Positions 9,495-18,956 of a stretch of DNA of 64,000 bases are shown here, one piece after another. How positions within the stretch are numbered: the first letter of the stretch is position 1; each line of letters opens with the position of its first letter. The stretch is from Aliidiomarina taiwanensis. Its GTDB lineage: Bacteria > Pseudomonadota > Gammaproteobacteria > Enterobacterales > Alteromonadaceae. Both the position numbers and the translations under genes were made by a program. The DNA lies in the NCBI RefSeq assembly GCF_003987015.1, contig NZ_PIPQ01000005.1:62001-126000 (forward strand), in the 5' to 3' direction. The notes beneath the pieces are model-generated. The model saw only the letters and a list, made by a program, of their open reading frames with translations, made no database searches and was not told where the DNA came from.

Positions 9495-9511
9495 AGAATG
9501 ATTCTCATTTT
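9495..9511 (-). promoter_or_regulatory. Fur-box-like operator
   Basis: On the - strand AATGAGAATCATT is an inverted repeat (AATGA-GAA-TCATT), close to the core of the Fur consensus. It sits just upstream of the DUF6746 gene. No second overlapping hexamer set is complete, so the match is moderate. Confidence 0.45.
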
Positions 9512-9551
9512 ACTCTTTACTCACGAGAATACCAGTAAGAATTACGTAAAC

Positions 9552-11174
9552 CTAGGCAGAAAAATCCGCGTGCTTATAGTCTTGGTAAGTTTCTCTCAGC
9601 TCGTTTTTCTGTACCTTCCCGGTGGCATTAATAGGCAGCGATTCTGCAAAAAGTACATCGTCGGGTATCCACCAGGTGGCTACTTTCCCTTCTAAGTACT
9701 TCAGCAGCTCATCGCCTTTAACCTGTACACCTTCTTTGGGCACCACAATCAATAACGGCCGCTCGTCCCATTTCGGGTGCGCCGTGGCAATCACCGCCGC
9801 CTGTAATATATCGGGGTGGCCCTGCACTATATTTTCAATATCGCTGGAGCTAATCCACTCACCGCCGGACTTAATCAAGTCTTTCGCTCGGTCCATAATG
9901 CGCATGCAACCGAACTCGTCTATCACAGCAATATCGCCTGTATCGAACCAGTCGTTGCCACGGGTATCTGGTTGATTAAAGTACCCATCGCAAATCCATA
10001 GACCGCGAATATGCAGGTAGCCTTGCGTGGTGCCGTCCCAAGGCAGCTCCTCTCCAGCTTCATCTACTATTTTCAGCTCCACCCCAAACACGGGGTAGCC
10101 TTGCTTTAAGCGTTGCTGGTGCTGCTTGTCTGCGTCCCAGCTTGAGGCCGCTGCAGGCAACGAGCTATTACAGGTACCCAGCGGGCTGGTTTCTGTCATG
10201 CCCCAAGCGTGAATTACATTCACCCCTTGCTCCTTGGAAAAGTACTCCATTAAATAAGGCGGGCAGGCACTGCCACCTACCACCATACGCTCTAGGTGAG
10301 GGACTTTTTTGCCCGTCTTTTGGAGGTACTGGGCCATGCCACCCCATATAGTGGGCACACCTGCCGTTAAGGTCACTTTCTCATCAATGAACATATTGGT
10401 TAGTGCTTCAAAGTCCATCACCTTCGGGCCTGGGAACACTATTTTTGTGCCTATCATGGCGCACGCAAAGGGAATGCTCCAAGCGTTAATGTGGAACATA
10501 GGCACCACCGGCAAAATAACCGACTGACGGCTTAAACACAGAGCGTCGGGCTGGCTCAGCCCCATTGCATGAAGCAACATAGTACGGTGAGAGTACAACA
10601 CACCCTTGGGGTTTCCAGTGGTGCCCGAGGTATAGCATAAAGCTGCTGCTTGGTGTTCGTCTGTGTCTTCAGGCCAAGCATATTCAGAGCTATGCGCTGC
10701 TAAAAAGTCTTCATACAACAAGTAGTCACCCACTGAGCCTGCGTCCGATGTCATCACAACCACATGCTCAACGGTTTTTAATTGAGAGCGAATCGCATCA
10801 ATAAGAGGCACAAACATGGGGTCAATAAACAACACCTTGTCGCTGGCGTCGTTCATAATATAAATAAGCTGCTCTGGGTGCAGCCGCGGGTTGATGGTGT
10901 GGGTTACCCCACCAAAGCCACTAATACCGAAGTACAGCTCAAAGTGGCGAAAGTCATTCCACGCCATGGTGGCGACACGGTCTCCTTTTTTCAGCCCCAG
11001 CGCTTCAAAGCCATTCGCCAGCTGACCTGCACGGGCCAGCGCGTCACCTAACGTATACCTGTGCTGCGGGTGGTCCGCAGTCACTGAAACGATTTCTGTG
11101 TCATTATACAACCGAGAAGCATGGCGAATAACCGATTGAATGGTCAGTTGAAATGGCATCATTTGTCCGAGCAT
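9552..11174 (-). CDS. Medium/long-chain acyl-CoA synthetase (AlkK/FadD-like, AMP-forming)
   Basis: 540 aa adenylate-forming enzyme that activates fatty acids to acyl-CoA with ATP. The P-loop motif YTSGTTGNPKG is near residue 180. The A5 motif HAWGMTETSP, the A7 motif WFDTGD and the A8 motif RAKDLIKSGGEWIS follow, and the catalytic lysine region NATGKVQKNELR is near the end. The order and length match the AlkK/FadD3 group. The start is MLGQMMPFQL behind GGGAG. It is monocistronic; the downstream gene is read toward it. It may feed beta-oxidation, and odd-chain acids would yield propionyl-CoA for the prp operon nearby (inference). Confidence 0.85.
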   Translation of the reverse strand: MLGQMMPFQLTIQSVIRHASRLYNDTEIVSVTADHPQHRYTLGDALARAGQLANGFEALGLKKGDRVATMAWNDFRHFELYFGISGFGGVTHTINPRLHPEQLIYIMNDASDKVLFIDPMFVPLIDAIRSQLKTVEHVVVMTSDAGSVGDYLLYEDFLAAHSSEYAWPEDTDEHQAAALCYTSGTTGNPKGVLYSHRTMLLHAMGLSQPDALCLSRQSVILPVVPMFHINAWSIPFACAMIGTKIVFPGPKVMDFEALTNMFIDEKVTLTAGVPTIWGGMAQYLQKTGKKVPHLERMVVGGSACPPYLMEYFSKEQGVNVIHAWGMTETSPLGTCNSSLPAAASSWDADKQHQQRLKQGYPVFGVELKIVDEAGEELPWDGTTQGYLHIRGLWICDGYFNQPDTRGNDWFDTGDIAVIDEFGCMRIMDRAKDLIKSGGEWISSSDIENIVQGHPDILQAAVIATAHPKWDERPLLIVVPKEGVQVKGDELLKYLEGKVATWWIPDDVLFAESLPINATGKVQKNELRETYQDYKHADFSA

Positions 11175-11349
11175 GGGTGACTCCCTCACTTTGTAATTAT
11201 GTTGTTACCCATACTATTACACTAAATTTTGTTAAATTCACAAACTCTGGTTTAACGCCTAACTTTGTAGCGACTTATTTTCCTGCGAGTGCACTATTGC
11301 AAATGAACACACAGCACTTAGTTGCTTTCATGCCTACCCGCGGCGGCTT

Positions 11350-11787
11350 TTATAGTTTATGCACATAATTTATATTCACAGCGCCATCCTGCGCCGACGA
11401 ATACATTTCCACACTGATATAGTTAGGCGAGCCCGAGGTATAGCTAACTTCGACTGTTTCATTGTCTTGCCAGGCAAGCGCTACTATAGTGCGGCACTCC
11501 GTATTAAAAACATATTTTCGCTTGTCGTTAACCGCTTCTAGCTCTGATTCTGACTTAAGTATGGCTACTTTCTGGTAGCAATAACCTGCAGCACCACCCC
11601 CCATGTCTTTGTATGACACTGCTATAAATTCATTGTTAGGTGAATGAATGACATCTGCTACTTGTATCATCCCCTTGTCTAACAACCATGGAGAAAACAA
11701 GAGAAATAAGACACCCAATCCTAATAACGTCATCAGCCCAACAAAAGCTAAAATATTCCTTAAAATTCCAAACAAAGCCACCTCCAT
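11350..11787 (-). CDS. Hypothetical membrane-anchored protein
   Basis: 145 aa. One N-terminal transmembrane segment (residues ~8-33, ILAFVGLMTLLGLGVLFLLF) is followed by a ~100-residue domain predicted outside the cytoplasm. The domain has two cysteines (CYQ near residue 70 and TECRTI near 98) that could pair. The pattern SPNNEFIAVSYKDMGGGAAG resembles the small DUF5412-like group, but I am not sure of the family. It lies between two other leftward genes with separate promoters, and no partner suggests a function. Confidence 0.5.
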   Translation of the reverse strand: MEVALFGILRNILAFVGLMTLLGLGVLFLLFSPWLLDKGMIQVADVIHSPNNEFIAVSYKDMGGGAAGYCYQKVAILKSESELEAVNDKRKYVFNTECRTIVALAWQDNETVEVSYTSGSPNYISVEMYSSAQDGAVNINYVHKL

Positions 11788-11862
11788 CTATTCATTCTTT
11801 TTATAGCACACGCACTGCAACCAAATTCACCAAGCCACATTGTTATTTAATTGTTAAACATA

Positions 11863-12393
11863 CTATGACATTAACTTTCGCTTTTTTGAAGCGGCTACAA
11901 ACCTGCGCCCTAAAAAGCACAACAAACGCAGCAGCAGCTCGATACCAAGAGCAATGAAGAAGCCCACCCCTAAACCAAAACCAACCGCCACCGGGTTTAG
12001 CTGCACTGTGTAAGTGTAATTACTTCGTACTTCTTCGCCGACATCTGGCACAGGTGCAAACAGAGCTTGTTGGTATGCCGAGAAGAAACTACTTCGAAAC
12101 GCTGCCAAGTTGGCTTTTAACATCACATTGCGTGCATAAATGGTTTCAATACTACTGCCACCGTCGTGAAAAACCGCGTCATCACTCGCTTTATAGTGGG
12201 CAATTAAGCGCTCTAAATTTCCTTCAAAGAACTTGTCAGCATCGGCTTGAAACTCTTGCAGGGCAAACTGCGACTCCAATACATGGGCTTCTAGGCTCTT
12301 TCCATACTGGTCTACAAATCCGGGAACCTGCACGCCCGCCAAAGCACAACCAAGAAAAACCAGCAGTCTGATATATGAAAAGACAATATTCAT
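11863..12393 (-). CDS. DUF2937 family protein
   Basis: 176 aa. An N-terminal hydrophobic segment opens with the pattern typical of DUF2937 (YIRLLVFLGCALAGVQVPGFVDQYG). A soluble helical region (residues ~30-130, with QFALQEFQADADKFF) and a C-terminal transmembrane helix (~140-165, followed by a basic tail KKRK) complete it. The start ATG at 12393 follows GGAGGTGCA closely. The family is of unknown function, found in the inner membrane of gammaproteobacteria. No operon partner is seen. Confidence 0.7.
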   Translation of the reverse strand: MNIVFSYIRLLVFLGCALAGVQVPGFVDQYGKSLEAHVLESQFALQEFQADADKFFEGNLERLIAHYKASDDAVFHDGGSSIETIYARNVMLKANLAAFRSSFFSAYQQALFAPVPDVGEEVRSNYTYTVQLNPVAVGFGLGVGFFIALGIELLLRLLCFLGRRFVAASKKRKLMS

Positions 12394-12539
12394 TTGCACC
12401 TCCACAAAGGTTACTTGGGTGTCACAGTGACTAAACAGCGAAAGAAGTTGGTATTAACTCAAACATACGTAAGTTCAAGAAAGATAGCGAGCGTTCACAG
12501 ATTGCATTATTTTTACACAAGGAACGCAGCGCTTGTTCA

Positions 12540-13084
12540 AGCGTTTCCACAAAAAGCCCAAGTCAGGTTGTCGGTTTTACCGAATCAGGGCAGGCTTCAT
12601 TTTATGCAATGAAATATCAGTTTAGACAAACGGCGAAGCATGCGGCCATGTCCATGACGAAGTCGTTAACCGGTTTATTAGCAGAAACATTTGTGGCCGA
12701 AGGTCAGTTAGATGACAACGCACGCATCGAAACACTAATAACTGAACTTAAACAGAGTGCATTTAGCTCAGCAACTGTTCGCCAAGTCATGAATATGACA
12801 ACGGCTTTAGATTACAGCGAAAACTATGCCGACCCCAACGCAGACATTTGGGTTTACTCCAAGGCAGCAAGCCCGCTTCCTAAGCCTGCGGACTACACTG
12901 GGCCAAATGGCTACTTTGAATATTTACAAACAGTCCAGAAAAAAGGGCAACACGGCGAAGCCTTTGGTTATCGAACCATAAACTCTGACGCCCTTGGATG
13001 GATTATTTCACGCGTAACCGGCAAAAGTGTCAGCCGGCTTTTTCTGCCGTTGCTCAGTACTTGCTTGAAAAGGGAACAGAGTAA
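12540..13084 (+). pseudogene. Serine hydrolase (class C beta-lactamase-like) remnant
   Basis: The frame from about 12540 encodes GFTESGQASFYAMKYQF, the SxxK motif SMTKSLTG and the YxN motif DYSENYADPNADIW. It then reads through to TGKSVS near 13035. This matches 6-aminohexanoate-dimer-hydrolase/beta-lactamase-type proteins. No start codon or N-terminus precedes it. After 13035 the frame breaks: a different frame supplies FSAVAQYLLEKGTE and a stop at 13082, which looks like the family's C-terminus. A large internal part, including the KTG region, is missing. It is therefore a decayed gene with an internal deletion. Frequent in-frame ATG codons should not be mistaken for a functional start. Confidence 0.65.
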
Positions 13085-13128
13085 TAAAAAAATACGCCCG
13101 GCTAAGCTCATTGGTTTAGTCGGGCGTT
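13084..13128 (-). terminator. Terminator of the prp operon
   Basis: On the - strand ACGCCCGACTAAA pairs with TTAGCCGGGCGT over a 9-base loop and is followed by ATTTTTTT. It lies just behind the prpF stop codon. Confidence 0.8.
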
Positions 13129-13133
13129 ATCGC

Positions 13134-14312
13134 TTACTTGCTAGGCTCGGGAATGCGTACCCAGCCTTCCATCAGCACCCGCGCACTGCGGCTCATAATG
13201 GCTTTTTCGACGACCCAGGTGCCGTCCTTTTGCGTGGCTTCGGCGCCGACACGCAAGGTACCAGACGGGTGGCCAAAGTTTACAAAACTGCGTTCGCCAC
13301 CCCCTGCTGCCACATTCACCAAGGTGCCCGGAATAGCGGCAGCCGTGCCAATGGCAACAGCAGCAGTCCCCATCATGGCGTGGTGCAATTTGCCCATCGA
13401 CAAAGCTCGCACCAGCAAGTCAATCTCGTTGGCGGCTATCTGTTTGCCACTCGACGAGGTATAGCTTGCTGGCGGGGCCACAAAGGCTATTTTCGGCGTA
13501 TGTTGACGAGCTTCCGCTTCTTTAATGTCGCTGATCAACCCCATTTTTACGGCACCATAGGCACGAATGGTTTCAAACATCGCCAACGCTTTCGCGTCTT
13601 CATTAATAGCTTCTTGCAGCTCGGTGCCTGTATAGCCAATATCCGCTGCATTCACGAATATGGTGGGAATACCTGCATTGATTAGGGTGGCCTTAAAAGT
13701 ACCAACACCGGGCACATCTAAGTCATCGACTAAGTGACCCGTAGGGAACATAGCCCCTTCACCATCGGCCGGGTCCACAAACTCAATGGGGACTTCCGCA
13801 GCAGGAAAGGTCACACCGTCGAGTTCGAAGTCTCCGGTTTCTTGCACCTGGCCATTCGCTATTGGCACATGAGCAATAATGGTTTTTTTAATATTGGCCT
13901 GCCAAATGCGCACCACAGCTGTGCCATTTTCAGGCACTCGGCTGGGGTCCACTAGGCCAGCGGACACCGCAAAGGAGCCCACCGCCGACGTTAAGTTACC
14001 GCAATTGCCACTCCAGTCGATGAAGGGCTTATCAATGGCCACTTGGCCAAATAAGTAGTCTACATCGTGCTCTGGTTGGCTGCTTTGCGACAAAATCACC
14101 GTTTTACTGGTACTTGATGTAGCGCCGCCCATGCCGTCAGTGTGCTTACCGTACGGATCTGGGCTACCTATAACCCGTAACAACAGAGCGTCACGTGCTG
14201 CGCCAGGCTTCTGGGCGGCCGCGGGCAAGTCGTCCAAACGGAAGAAGACCCCTTTACTGGTACCGCCACGCATATAAGTGGCGGCTATTTTTATCTGAGG
14301 TTTATGTGTCAT
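13134..14312 (-). CDS. prpF: 2-methylaconitate isomerase PrpF
   Basis: 392 aa. PrpF acts with AcnD in the methylcitrate cycle, isomerising trans-2-methylaconitate made by AcnD. It opens with the family start IAATYMRGGTSKGVFFR (with the catalytic Lys in GTSKG). It also shows DGMGGATSSTSKT, the CGNLTSAVGSFAV motif with the conserved Cys, and the late GHPSGTLRVG. The length is normal. It is last in the operon, 13 bases after acnD, and followed by a strong terminator. No prpD is present, consistent with the AcnD/PrpF route. Confidence 0.95.
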   Translation of the reverse strand: MTHKPQIKIAATYMRGGTSKGVFFRLDDLPAAAQKPGAARDALLLRVIGSPDPYGKHTDGMGGATSSTSKTVILSQSSQPEHDVDYLFGQVAIDKPFIDWSGNCGNLTSAVGSFAVSAGLVDPSRVPENGTAVVRIWQANIKKTIIAHVPIANGQVQETGDFELDGVTFPAAEVPIEFVDPADGEGAMFPTGHLVDDLDVPGVGTFKATLINAGIPTIFVNAADIGYTGTELQEAINEDAKALAMFETIRAYGAVKMGLISDIKEAEARQHTPKIAFVAPPASYTSSSGKQIAANEIDLLVRALSMGKLHHAMMGTAAVAIGTAAAIPGTLVNVAAGGGERSFVNFGHPSGTLRVGAEATQKDGTWVVEKAIMSRSARVLMEGWVRIPEPSK

Positions 14313-14325
14313 ATGTGTTTACGCC

Positions 14326-16917
14326 TTAAGCATTTGCTTCAAGAAAGTCTTGCGCAAAACGCTGCAACACACCGCCCGCATTGAAAATACTGACTTCTTC
14401 TTCCGTATCTAAGCGGCATTTCACAGGCACTTTCACCACGTCACCGTTCGCTCGGTTGATCACCAAGGTAAGGGTTGCACCTGCGTTTGGTGTCCCTTCA
14501 ATATCAAATACCTCGGTACCGTCAATTTCCAGGGTTTTGCGGGTTGTGCCCGGTTCAAACTCAACGGGTAACACGCCCATACCAATTAAGTTAGTCCGGT
14601 GAATACGCTCAAAGCCTTCCGCAGCAATTACTTCTACCCCGGCTAGGCGAACACCTTTAGCGGCCCAGTCACGAGACGAACCCTGACCATAGTCAGCACC
14701 CGCGACAATAATAAGGGGCTGCTTGGCTGCCATGTAGTGCTCAATGGCTTCCCACATACGCACCACCTTGCCTTCGGGTTCAATGCGTGCCAGCGAACCT
14801 TGTTTTACATTCCCAGCCTCGTCCAACACCATTTCATTAAACAGTTTCGGGTTTGCAAAGGTGGCACGCTGTGCCGTCAAGTGGTCGCCGCGGTGCGTCG
14901 CGTAGGAGTTAAAGTCTTCTTCCGGCACACCCATAGAAGCCAGGTACTCACCTGCTGCACTATCCAGCATAATGGCATTCGAAGGCGACAAGTGGTCCGT
15001 TGTAATGTTGTCACCTAAAACGGCCAATGGGCGCATGCCCTTCATTTCGCCTTTGTCCGCTAGTGCGCCTTCCCAATATGGTGGGCGGCGAATATAGGTG
15101 CTGTTCGGACGCCAGTCGTACAAGGGGTTCACATGCTCACCGTAGTCCACGGTTAAGTCGAACATAGGCTCGTACACTTTCCGGAACTGCTCTGGCTTCA
15201 CGCTGGCTTTCACAATGGCGTCAATTTCTTCGTCCTTCGGCCAAATGTCTTTTAGCGTAATCGGGTTGCCTTGCTCGTCAAAGCCCAGTGGGTCTTTTTC
15301 AATATCAAAGCGAATCGTACCCGCAATAGCATAAGCAACCACCAAGGGTGGCGACGCCAAGAACGCATTTTTCGCGTGCGGGTGAATACGCCCGTCGAAA
15401 TTTCGGTTACCCGAAAGAACCGCCGTGGCATATAAGTCACGGTCTATAATTTCTTGCTGAATTTTCGGGTCTAAGGCACCACTCATACCATTACAAGTAG
15501 TACAGGCGTAGCCCACCAAACCAAAGCCTAGCTTTTCAAGCTCTGGCATAAGGTTGGCGTCTTCTAAATACATGGTCACGGTTTTTGAACCCGGGGCCAA
15601 GGAAGTTTTCACCCAAGGCTTGCGCGTTAAGCCTAGCTTATTTGCATTGCGCGCAATTAAGCCCGCAGCCACCATGTTGCGTGGGTTACTGGTGTTGGTA
15701 CAGCTGGTAATAGCAGCAAGAATACAAGCGCCGTCAGGCATCAGGCCTTCTTCATTCTCGACTTCACCTGAAATACCCCGTGCAGCTAGCTCCGACGAAG
15801 GCAAGAGCGCATGCGGGTTCGACGGCCCCGCCAAGCTTCGCGTTACCTTGCTCATGTCAAAGGTAAGCACCCGCTCGTATTCAGCTTGCTTCATCTCGCT
15901 GGCCCACAAGCCGGTATGCTTCGCAAAGGCTTCCACTAAAGCAACTTGGTCGTCGTCGCGGCCCGTTAGCTTCAAGTAGTCAATGGTTTGCTCGTCAATG
16001 TAGAACATGGCCGCAGTGGCGCCGTATTCAGGTGTCATATTGGAAATGGTGGCGCGGTCTCCCACCGTCAGTGCGTCTGCACCTTCACCATAAAACTCCA
16101 AGTAAGCACCCACAACGCGCTCACGGCGAAGAAACTCGGTCAGCGACAGTACTAAGTCTGTGCCTGTAATACCTGGCTTCAATTTGCCTTTTAGTTCAAC
16201 ACCGACAATGTCTGGCAAGCGCATATACGAAGCACGGCCAAGCATAACGCTTTCCGCTTCTAAGCCACCTACGCCCACAGAAATAACACCTAAGGCGTCT
16301 ACCATAGGCGTATGGCTATCGGTTCCGACACAGGTGTCTGGGAAGGCTACGTTGTCGCGTACTTGCACCACAGGCGACATTTTTTCCAGGTTTATCTGGT
16401 GCATAATGCCGTTGCCCGGTGGAATTACATCTACGTTTTTAAAGGCGGTTTTAATCCAGTTAATAAAGTGGAAGCGGTCGTCGTTACGACGATCTTCAAT
16501 CGCACGGTTCTTCTCAAAGGCGTCCTTTTCAAAGCCCGCATGCTCAACGGCCAGCGAATGGTCCACAATAAGCTGGGTTGGCACCACAGGGTTTACCTTC
16601 GCCGGGTCGCCGCCTTTTTCAGCAATAGCGTCACGCAGTCCTGCTAAGTCCACAAAGGCGGTTTGGCCTAGAATGTCATGGCACACAACTCGTGCTGGGT
16701 ACCATGGGAAGTCTAGGTCGCGTTTGCGCTCAATAAACTGCTTTAACTGGTCGGTCAGTTGCGCCGAGTCGCCCCGGCGTAGTAACTGTTCTGCCAATAT
16801 TTTCGACGTATAGGGCAGTTTGTCGTAGGCTCCGGGCTGAATATCTTCAATCGCTTGGCGCGTATCGAAGTATTCAAGCGTTGTGCCTGGTAATTTTTTT
16901 CGATAGTTGGTGGTCAT
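14326..16917 (-). CDS. acnD: Fe/S-dependent 2-methylisocitrate dehydratase AcnD
   Basis: 863 aa aconitase-family enzyme dehydrating 2-methylcitrate to 2-methylaconitate. The 4Fe-4S ligands are visible in ITSCTNTSNP and in GYACTTCNGMSG. The swivel domain carries GDNITTDHLSPS and GADYGQGSSRDWAAKG. It lies between prpC and prpF, the standard place for acnD, which separates it from acnA. The start is taken as MTTNYRKKLPG, one base after the prpC stop. An upstream ATG (MSDNMTTNY) overlapping prpC is possible. Confidence 0.95.
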   Translation of the reverse strand: MTTNYRKKLPGTTLEYFDTRQAIEDIQPGAYDKLPYTSKILAEQLLRRGDSAQLTDQLKQFIERKRDLDFPWYPARVVCHDILGQTAFVDLAGLRDAIAEKGGDPAKVNPVVPTQLIVDHSLAVEHAGFEKDAFEKNRAIEDRRNDDRFHFINWIKTAFKNVDVIPPGNGIMHQINLEKMSPVVQVRDNVAFPDTCVGTDSHTPMVDALGVISVGVGGLEAESVMLGRASYMRLPDIVGVELKGKLKPGITGTDLVLSLTEFLRRERVVGAYLEFYGEGADALTVGDRATISNMTPEYGATAAMFYIDEQTIDYLKLTGRDDDQVALVEAFAKHTGLWASEMKQAEYERVLTFDMSKVTRSLAGPSNPHALLPSSELAARGISGEVENEEGLMPDGACILAAITSCTNTSNPRNMVAAGLIARNANKLGLTRKPWVKTSLAPGSKTVTMYLEDANLMPELEKLGFGLVGYACTTCNGMSGALDPKIQQEIIDRDLYATAVLSGNRNFDGRIHPHAKNAFLASPPLVVAYAIAGTIRFDIEKDPLGFDEQGNPITLKDIWPKDEEIDAIVKASVKPEQFRKVYEPMFDLTVDYGEHVNPLYDWRPNSTYIRRPPYWEGALADKGEMKGMRPLAVLGDNITTDHLSPSNAIMLDSAAGEYLASMGVPEEDFNSYATHRGDHLTAQRATFANPKLFNEMVLDEAGNVKQGSLARIEPEGKVVRMWEAIEHYMAAKQPLIIVAGADYGQGSSRDWAAKGVRLAGVEVIAAEGFERIHRTNLIGMGVLPVEFEPGTTRKTLEIDGTEVFDIEGTPNAGATLTLVINRANGDVVKVPVKCRLDTEEEVSIFNAGGVLQRFAQDFLEANA

Positions 16918-16918
16918 A

Positions 16919-18043
16919 TTATCGCTCATCAATGTTAGGAACTGGACGCGGCTCTGGCCCAATGTAGTCCGCGCTTGGGCGAATAATGCGGTTATTAGCA
17001 CGCTGCTCTTTAACGTGTGCGGTCCAACCGGTCACCCGTGACATCACGAATATCGGTGTGAATAATTTGGTTGGAATGCCCATGTAGTGGTAGGCCGAGG
17101 CATGGAAAAAGTCTGCGTTCGGGAATAGTTTCTTCTCGCGCCACATCACTTCTTCACAACGTACCGACACGTCGTACAGCAAGCTATCGCCAAATTCGTT
17201 GGCAAGCTTCTCAGACCAGGCTTTAATCACCGCGTTACGCGGGTCAAACTCGCTGTATACCGCATGACCAAAGCCCATAATCAGCTCTTTGCGCTCTAGC
17301 ATGCCCATCATGGTTTCTTCTGCGTGATCAGCCGACTTCATGCCTTCAATCAGTTCCATAGCGGCTTCGTTCGCACCCCCATGCAGAGGGCCTCGTAGCG
17401 AACCAATCGCAGCCGTCACACAGGAATGAATATCCGAAAGTGTTGAAGCACATACACGTGCGGTAAAGGTAGACGCATTAAACTCATGCTCTGCATACAG
17501 AATAAGCGAGGTGTTCATCACATCAATATGCAGCTGCGACGGAGCCTTGTCGTGCAACATATGCAAGAAGTGGGCACCAATGGAGTCGTCATCGGTTTCC
17601 GTTTCAATGCGTACTCCGTCGTGGCTAAAGCGGTACCAGTACAACAGAATGCTTGGGAACGCCGCTAACATACGCTCAATTTTGCTGTCCGCTTGGCTAA
17701 AGTCAGTTTCAGGCTCAATGTTGCCTAAAAACGAACAGCCCGTGCGCAACACATCCATTGGGTGTGCGTCCGCTGGAATGCGCTCAAGCACATCTTTTAA
17801 TTCCTGAGGTAAGCCACGCTGCGACTTCAAACGTGCTTTATAATCAGCTAGTTGTTGTTTGTTCGGTAGCTCGCCATTGGCAAGTAAGTAAGCCACTTCT
17901 TCAAAGCTTACTTTTTCAGCTAGCTCAGAAATATCATAACCGTAGTAAGTTAAGCCTGAACCGCTTTTACCTACAGTACATAATGCGGTTTCGCCCGCTA
18001 CCTGTCCGCGCAGTCCTGCGCCTGTTAATTTTTTACCTGTCAT
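16919..18043 (-). CDS. prpC: 2-methylcitrate synthase PrpC
   Basis: 374 aa. It condenses propionyl-CoA with oxaloacetate to 2-methylcitrate. Citrate synthase family features: the short N-terminus TGKKLTGAGLRGQVAG typical of PrpC, HPMDVLRTGCSFLG, the catalytic His regions GPLHGGANEAAM and GFGHAVYSEFDPRN, and the C-terminal IIRPSADYIGP. The start at MTGKKL follows GAGGAAT. A longer in-frame start at 18112 adds a lysine-rich stretch overlapping prpB and is unlikely. It sits between prpB and acnD. Confidence 0.95.
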   Translation of the reverse strand: MTGKKLTGAGLRGQVAGETALCTVGKSGSGLTYYGYDISELAEKVSFEEVAYLLANGELPNKQQLADYKARLKSQRGLPQELKDVLERIPADAHPMDVLRTGCSFLGNIEPETDFSQADSKIERMLAAFPSILLYWYRFSHDGVRIETETDDDSIGAHFLHMLHDKAPSQLHIDVMNTSLILYAEHEFNASTFTARVCASTLSDIHSCVTAAIGSLRGPLHGGANEAAMELIEGMKSADHAEETMMGMLERKELIMGFGHAVYSEFDPRNAVIKAWSEKLANEFGDSLLYDVSVRCEEVMWREKKLFPNADFFHASAYHYMGIPTKLFTPIFVMSRVTGWTAHVKEQRANNRIIRPSADYIGPEPRPVPNIDER

Positions 18044-18074
18044 TTTAAATTCCTCTTTCCTTTTATTTTTATAT

Positions 18075-18956
18075 TTATTTTTTAGTAAATAATTGGTCGA
18101 GCTTTTCTTCAAATGCGTGGTAGTTCAAAAAGTCGTACAGCTCCATACGCGTTTGCATATGTTCAATCGAGTCTTTCTGATCACCTTTTTCTAAAATGTT
18201 TTCATATACACCTAGTGCTGCCTTGTTCATGGCACGGAAAGCACTCAGTGGGTACAGCACCATGCCAACGCCAACATCGGCCAGCTCTGTTTTATTAAAC
18301 AGGGGAGTCGCACCAAACTCGGTAATATTAGCCAATACCGGTACATTCAAGGCTTTGGTGAAGGCTTCATATTGTTCAAGGGTATGTACGGCTTCCGCAA
18401 AAATAGCATCGGCTCCCGCTTCCACACAGGCTTGCGACCGCTCAATAGCTGCTTCCAACCCTTCCTGCTGCAATGCGTCGGTACGCGCCATAATGAGAAA
18501 CTGGTCATCTGTCCGGGCGTCTACAGCCGCTTTCACCCGGTCGACCATTTCTGCTTGCGTCACAATTTCTTTGTTCGGGCGGTGGCCACAACGCTTCTGC
18601 GCCACTTGGTCTTCAATATGAAAGCCAGCCGCGCCAGCACGGGTCATGTCTTTTACGGTACGAGCAATGTTAAATGCACCGCCCCAGCCTGTGTCTGCGT
18701 CAACCAGTAGGGGTAAGTCCGTCGCACCGGTAATACGGCGAATGTCTTCACACACATCATTCAGCGAGGTCATACCTAAGTCGGGTAAACCAAAAGAAGC
18801 ATTCGCCACACCCGCTCCAGACAAGTATAGCGCTTTGTGCCCAACCCGCTCGGCCATCATGGCGGTGTACGCATTAATGGTGCCTACAATTTGCAGCGGT
18901 TGTTCGCTTGCTATGGCTTGGCGTAATTTCGCGCCGGCACTGGTTACCTGTGTCAT
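18075..18956 (-). CDS. prpB: 2-methylisocitrate lyase PrpB
   Basis: 293 aa. It splits 2-methylisocitrate into pyruvate and succinate, the last step of the methylcitrate cycle. Family features: [21 protein letters not shown] near residue 25, [11 protein letters not shown] (Mg-binding Asp), the catalytic Cys loop [11 protein letters not shown] near residue 123, IMARTDA, and a C-terminal helix ending in LFTKK. The start overlaps the stop of the GntR regulator by four bases (ATGA), so regulator and enzymes share one transcript. The 31-base gap to prpC holds the prpC ribosome site. Confidence 0.95.
   Translation of the reverse strand: MTQVTSAGAKLRQAIASEQPLQIVGTINAYTAMMAERVGHKALYLSGAGVANASFGLPDLGMTSLNDVCEDIRRITGATDLPLLVDADTGWGGAFNIARTVKDMTRAGAAGFHIEDQVAQKRCGHRPNKEIVTQAEMVDRVKAAVDARTDDQFLIMARTDALQQEGLEAAIERSQACVEAGADAIFAEAVHTLEQYEAFTKALNVPVLANITEFGATPLFNKTELADVGVGMVLYPLSAFRAMNKAALGVYENILEKGDQKDSIEHMQTRMELYDFLNYHAFEEKLDQLFTKK

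Noticed and set aside
13134-13685. Long + strand frame continuing from the serine hydrolase remnant over prpF
   Set aside because: It is antisense to the well-conserved prpF gene and has no protein-like features after 13084.
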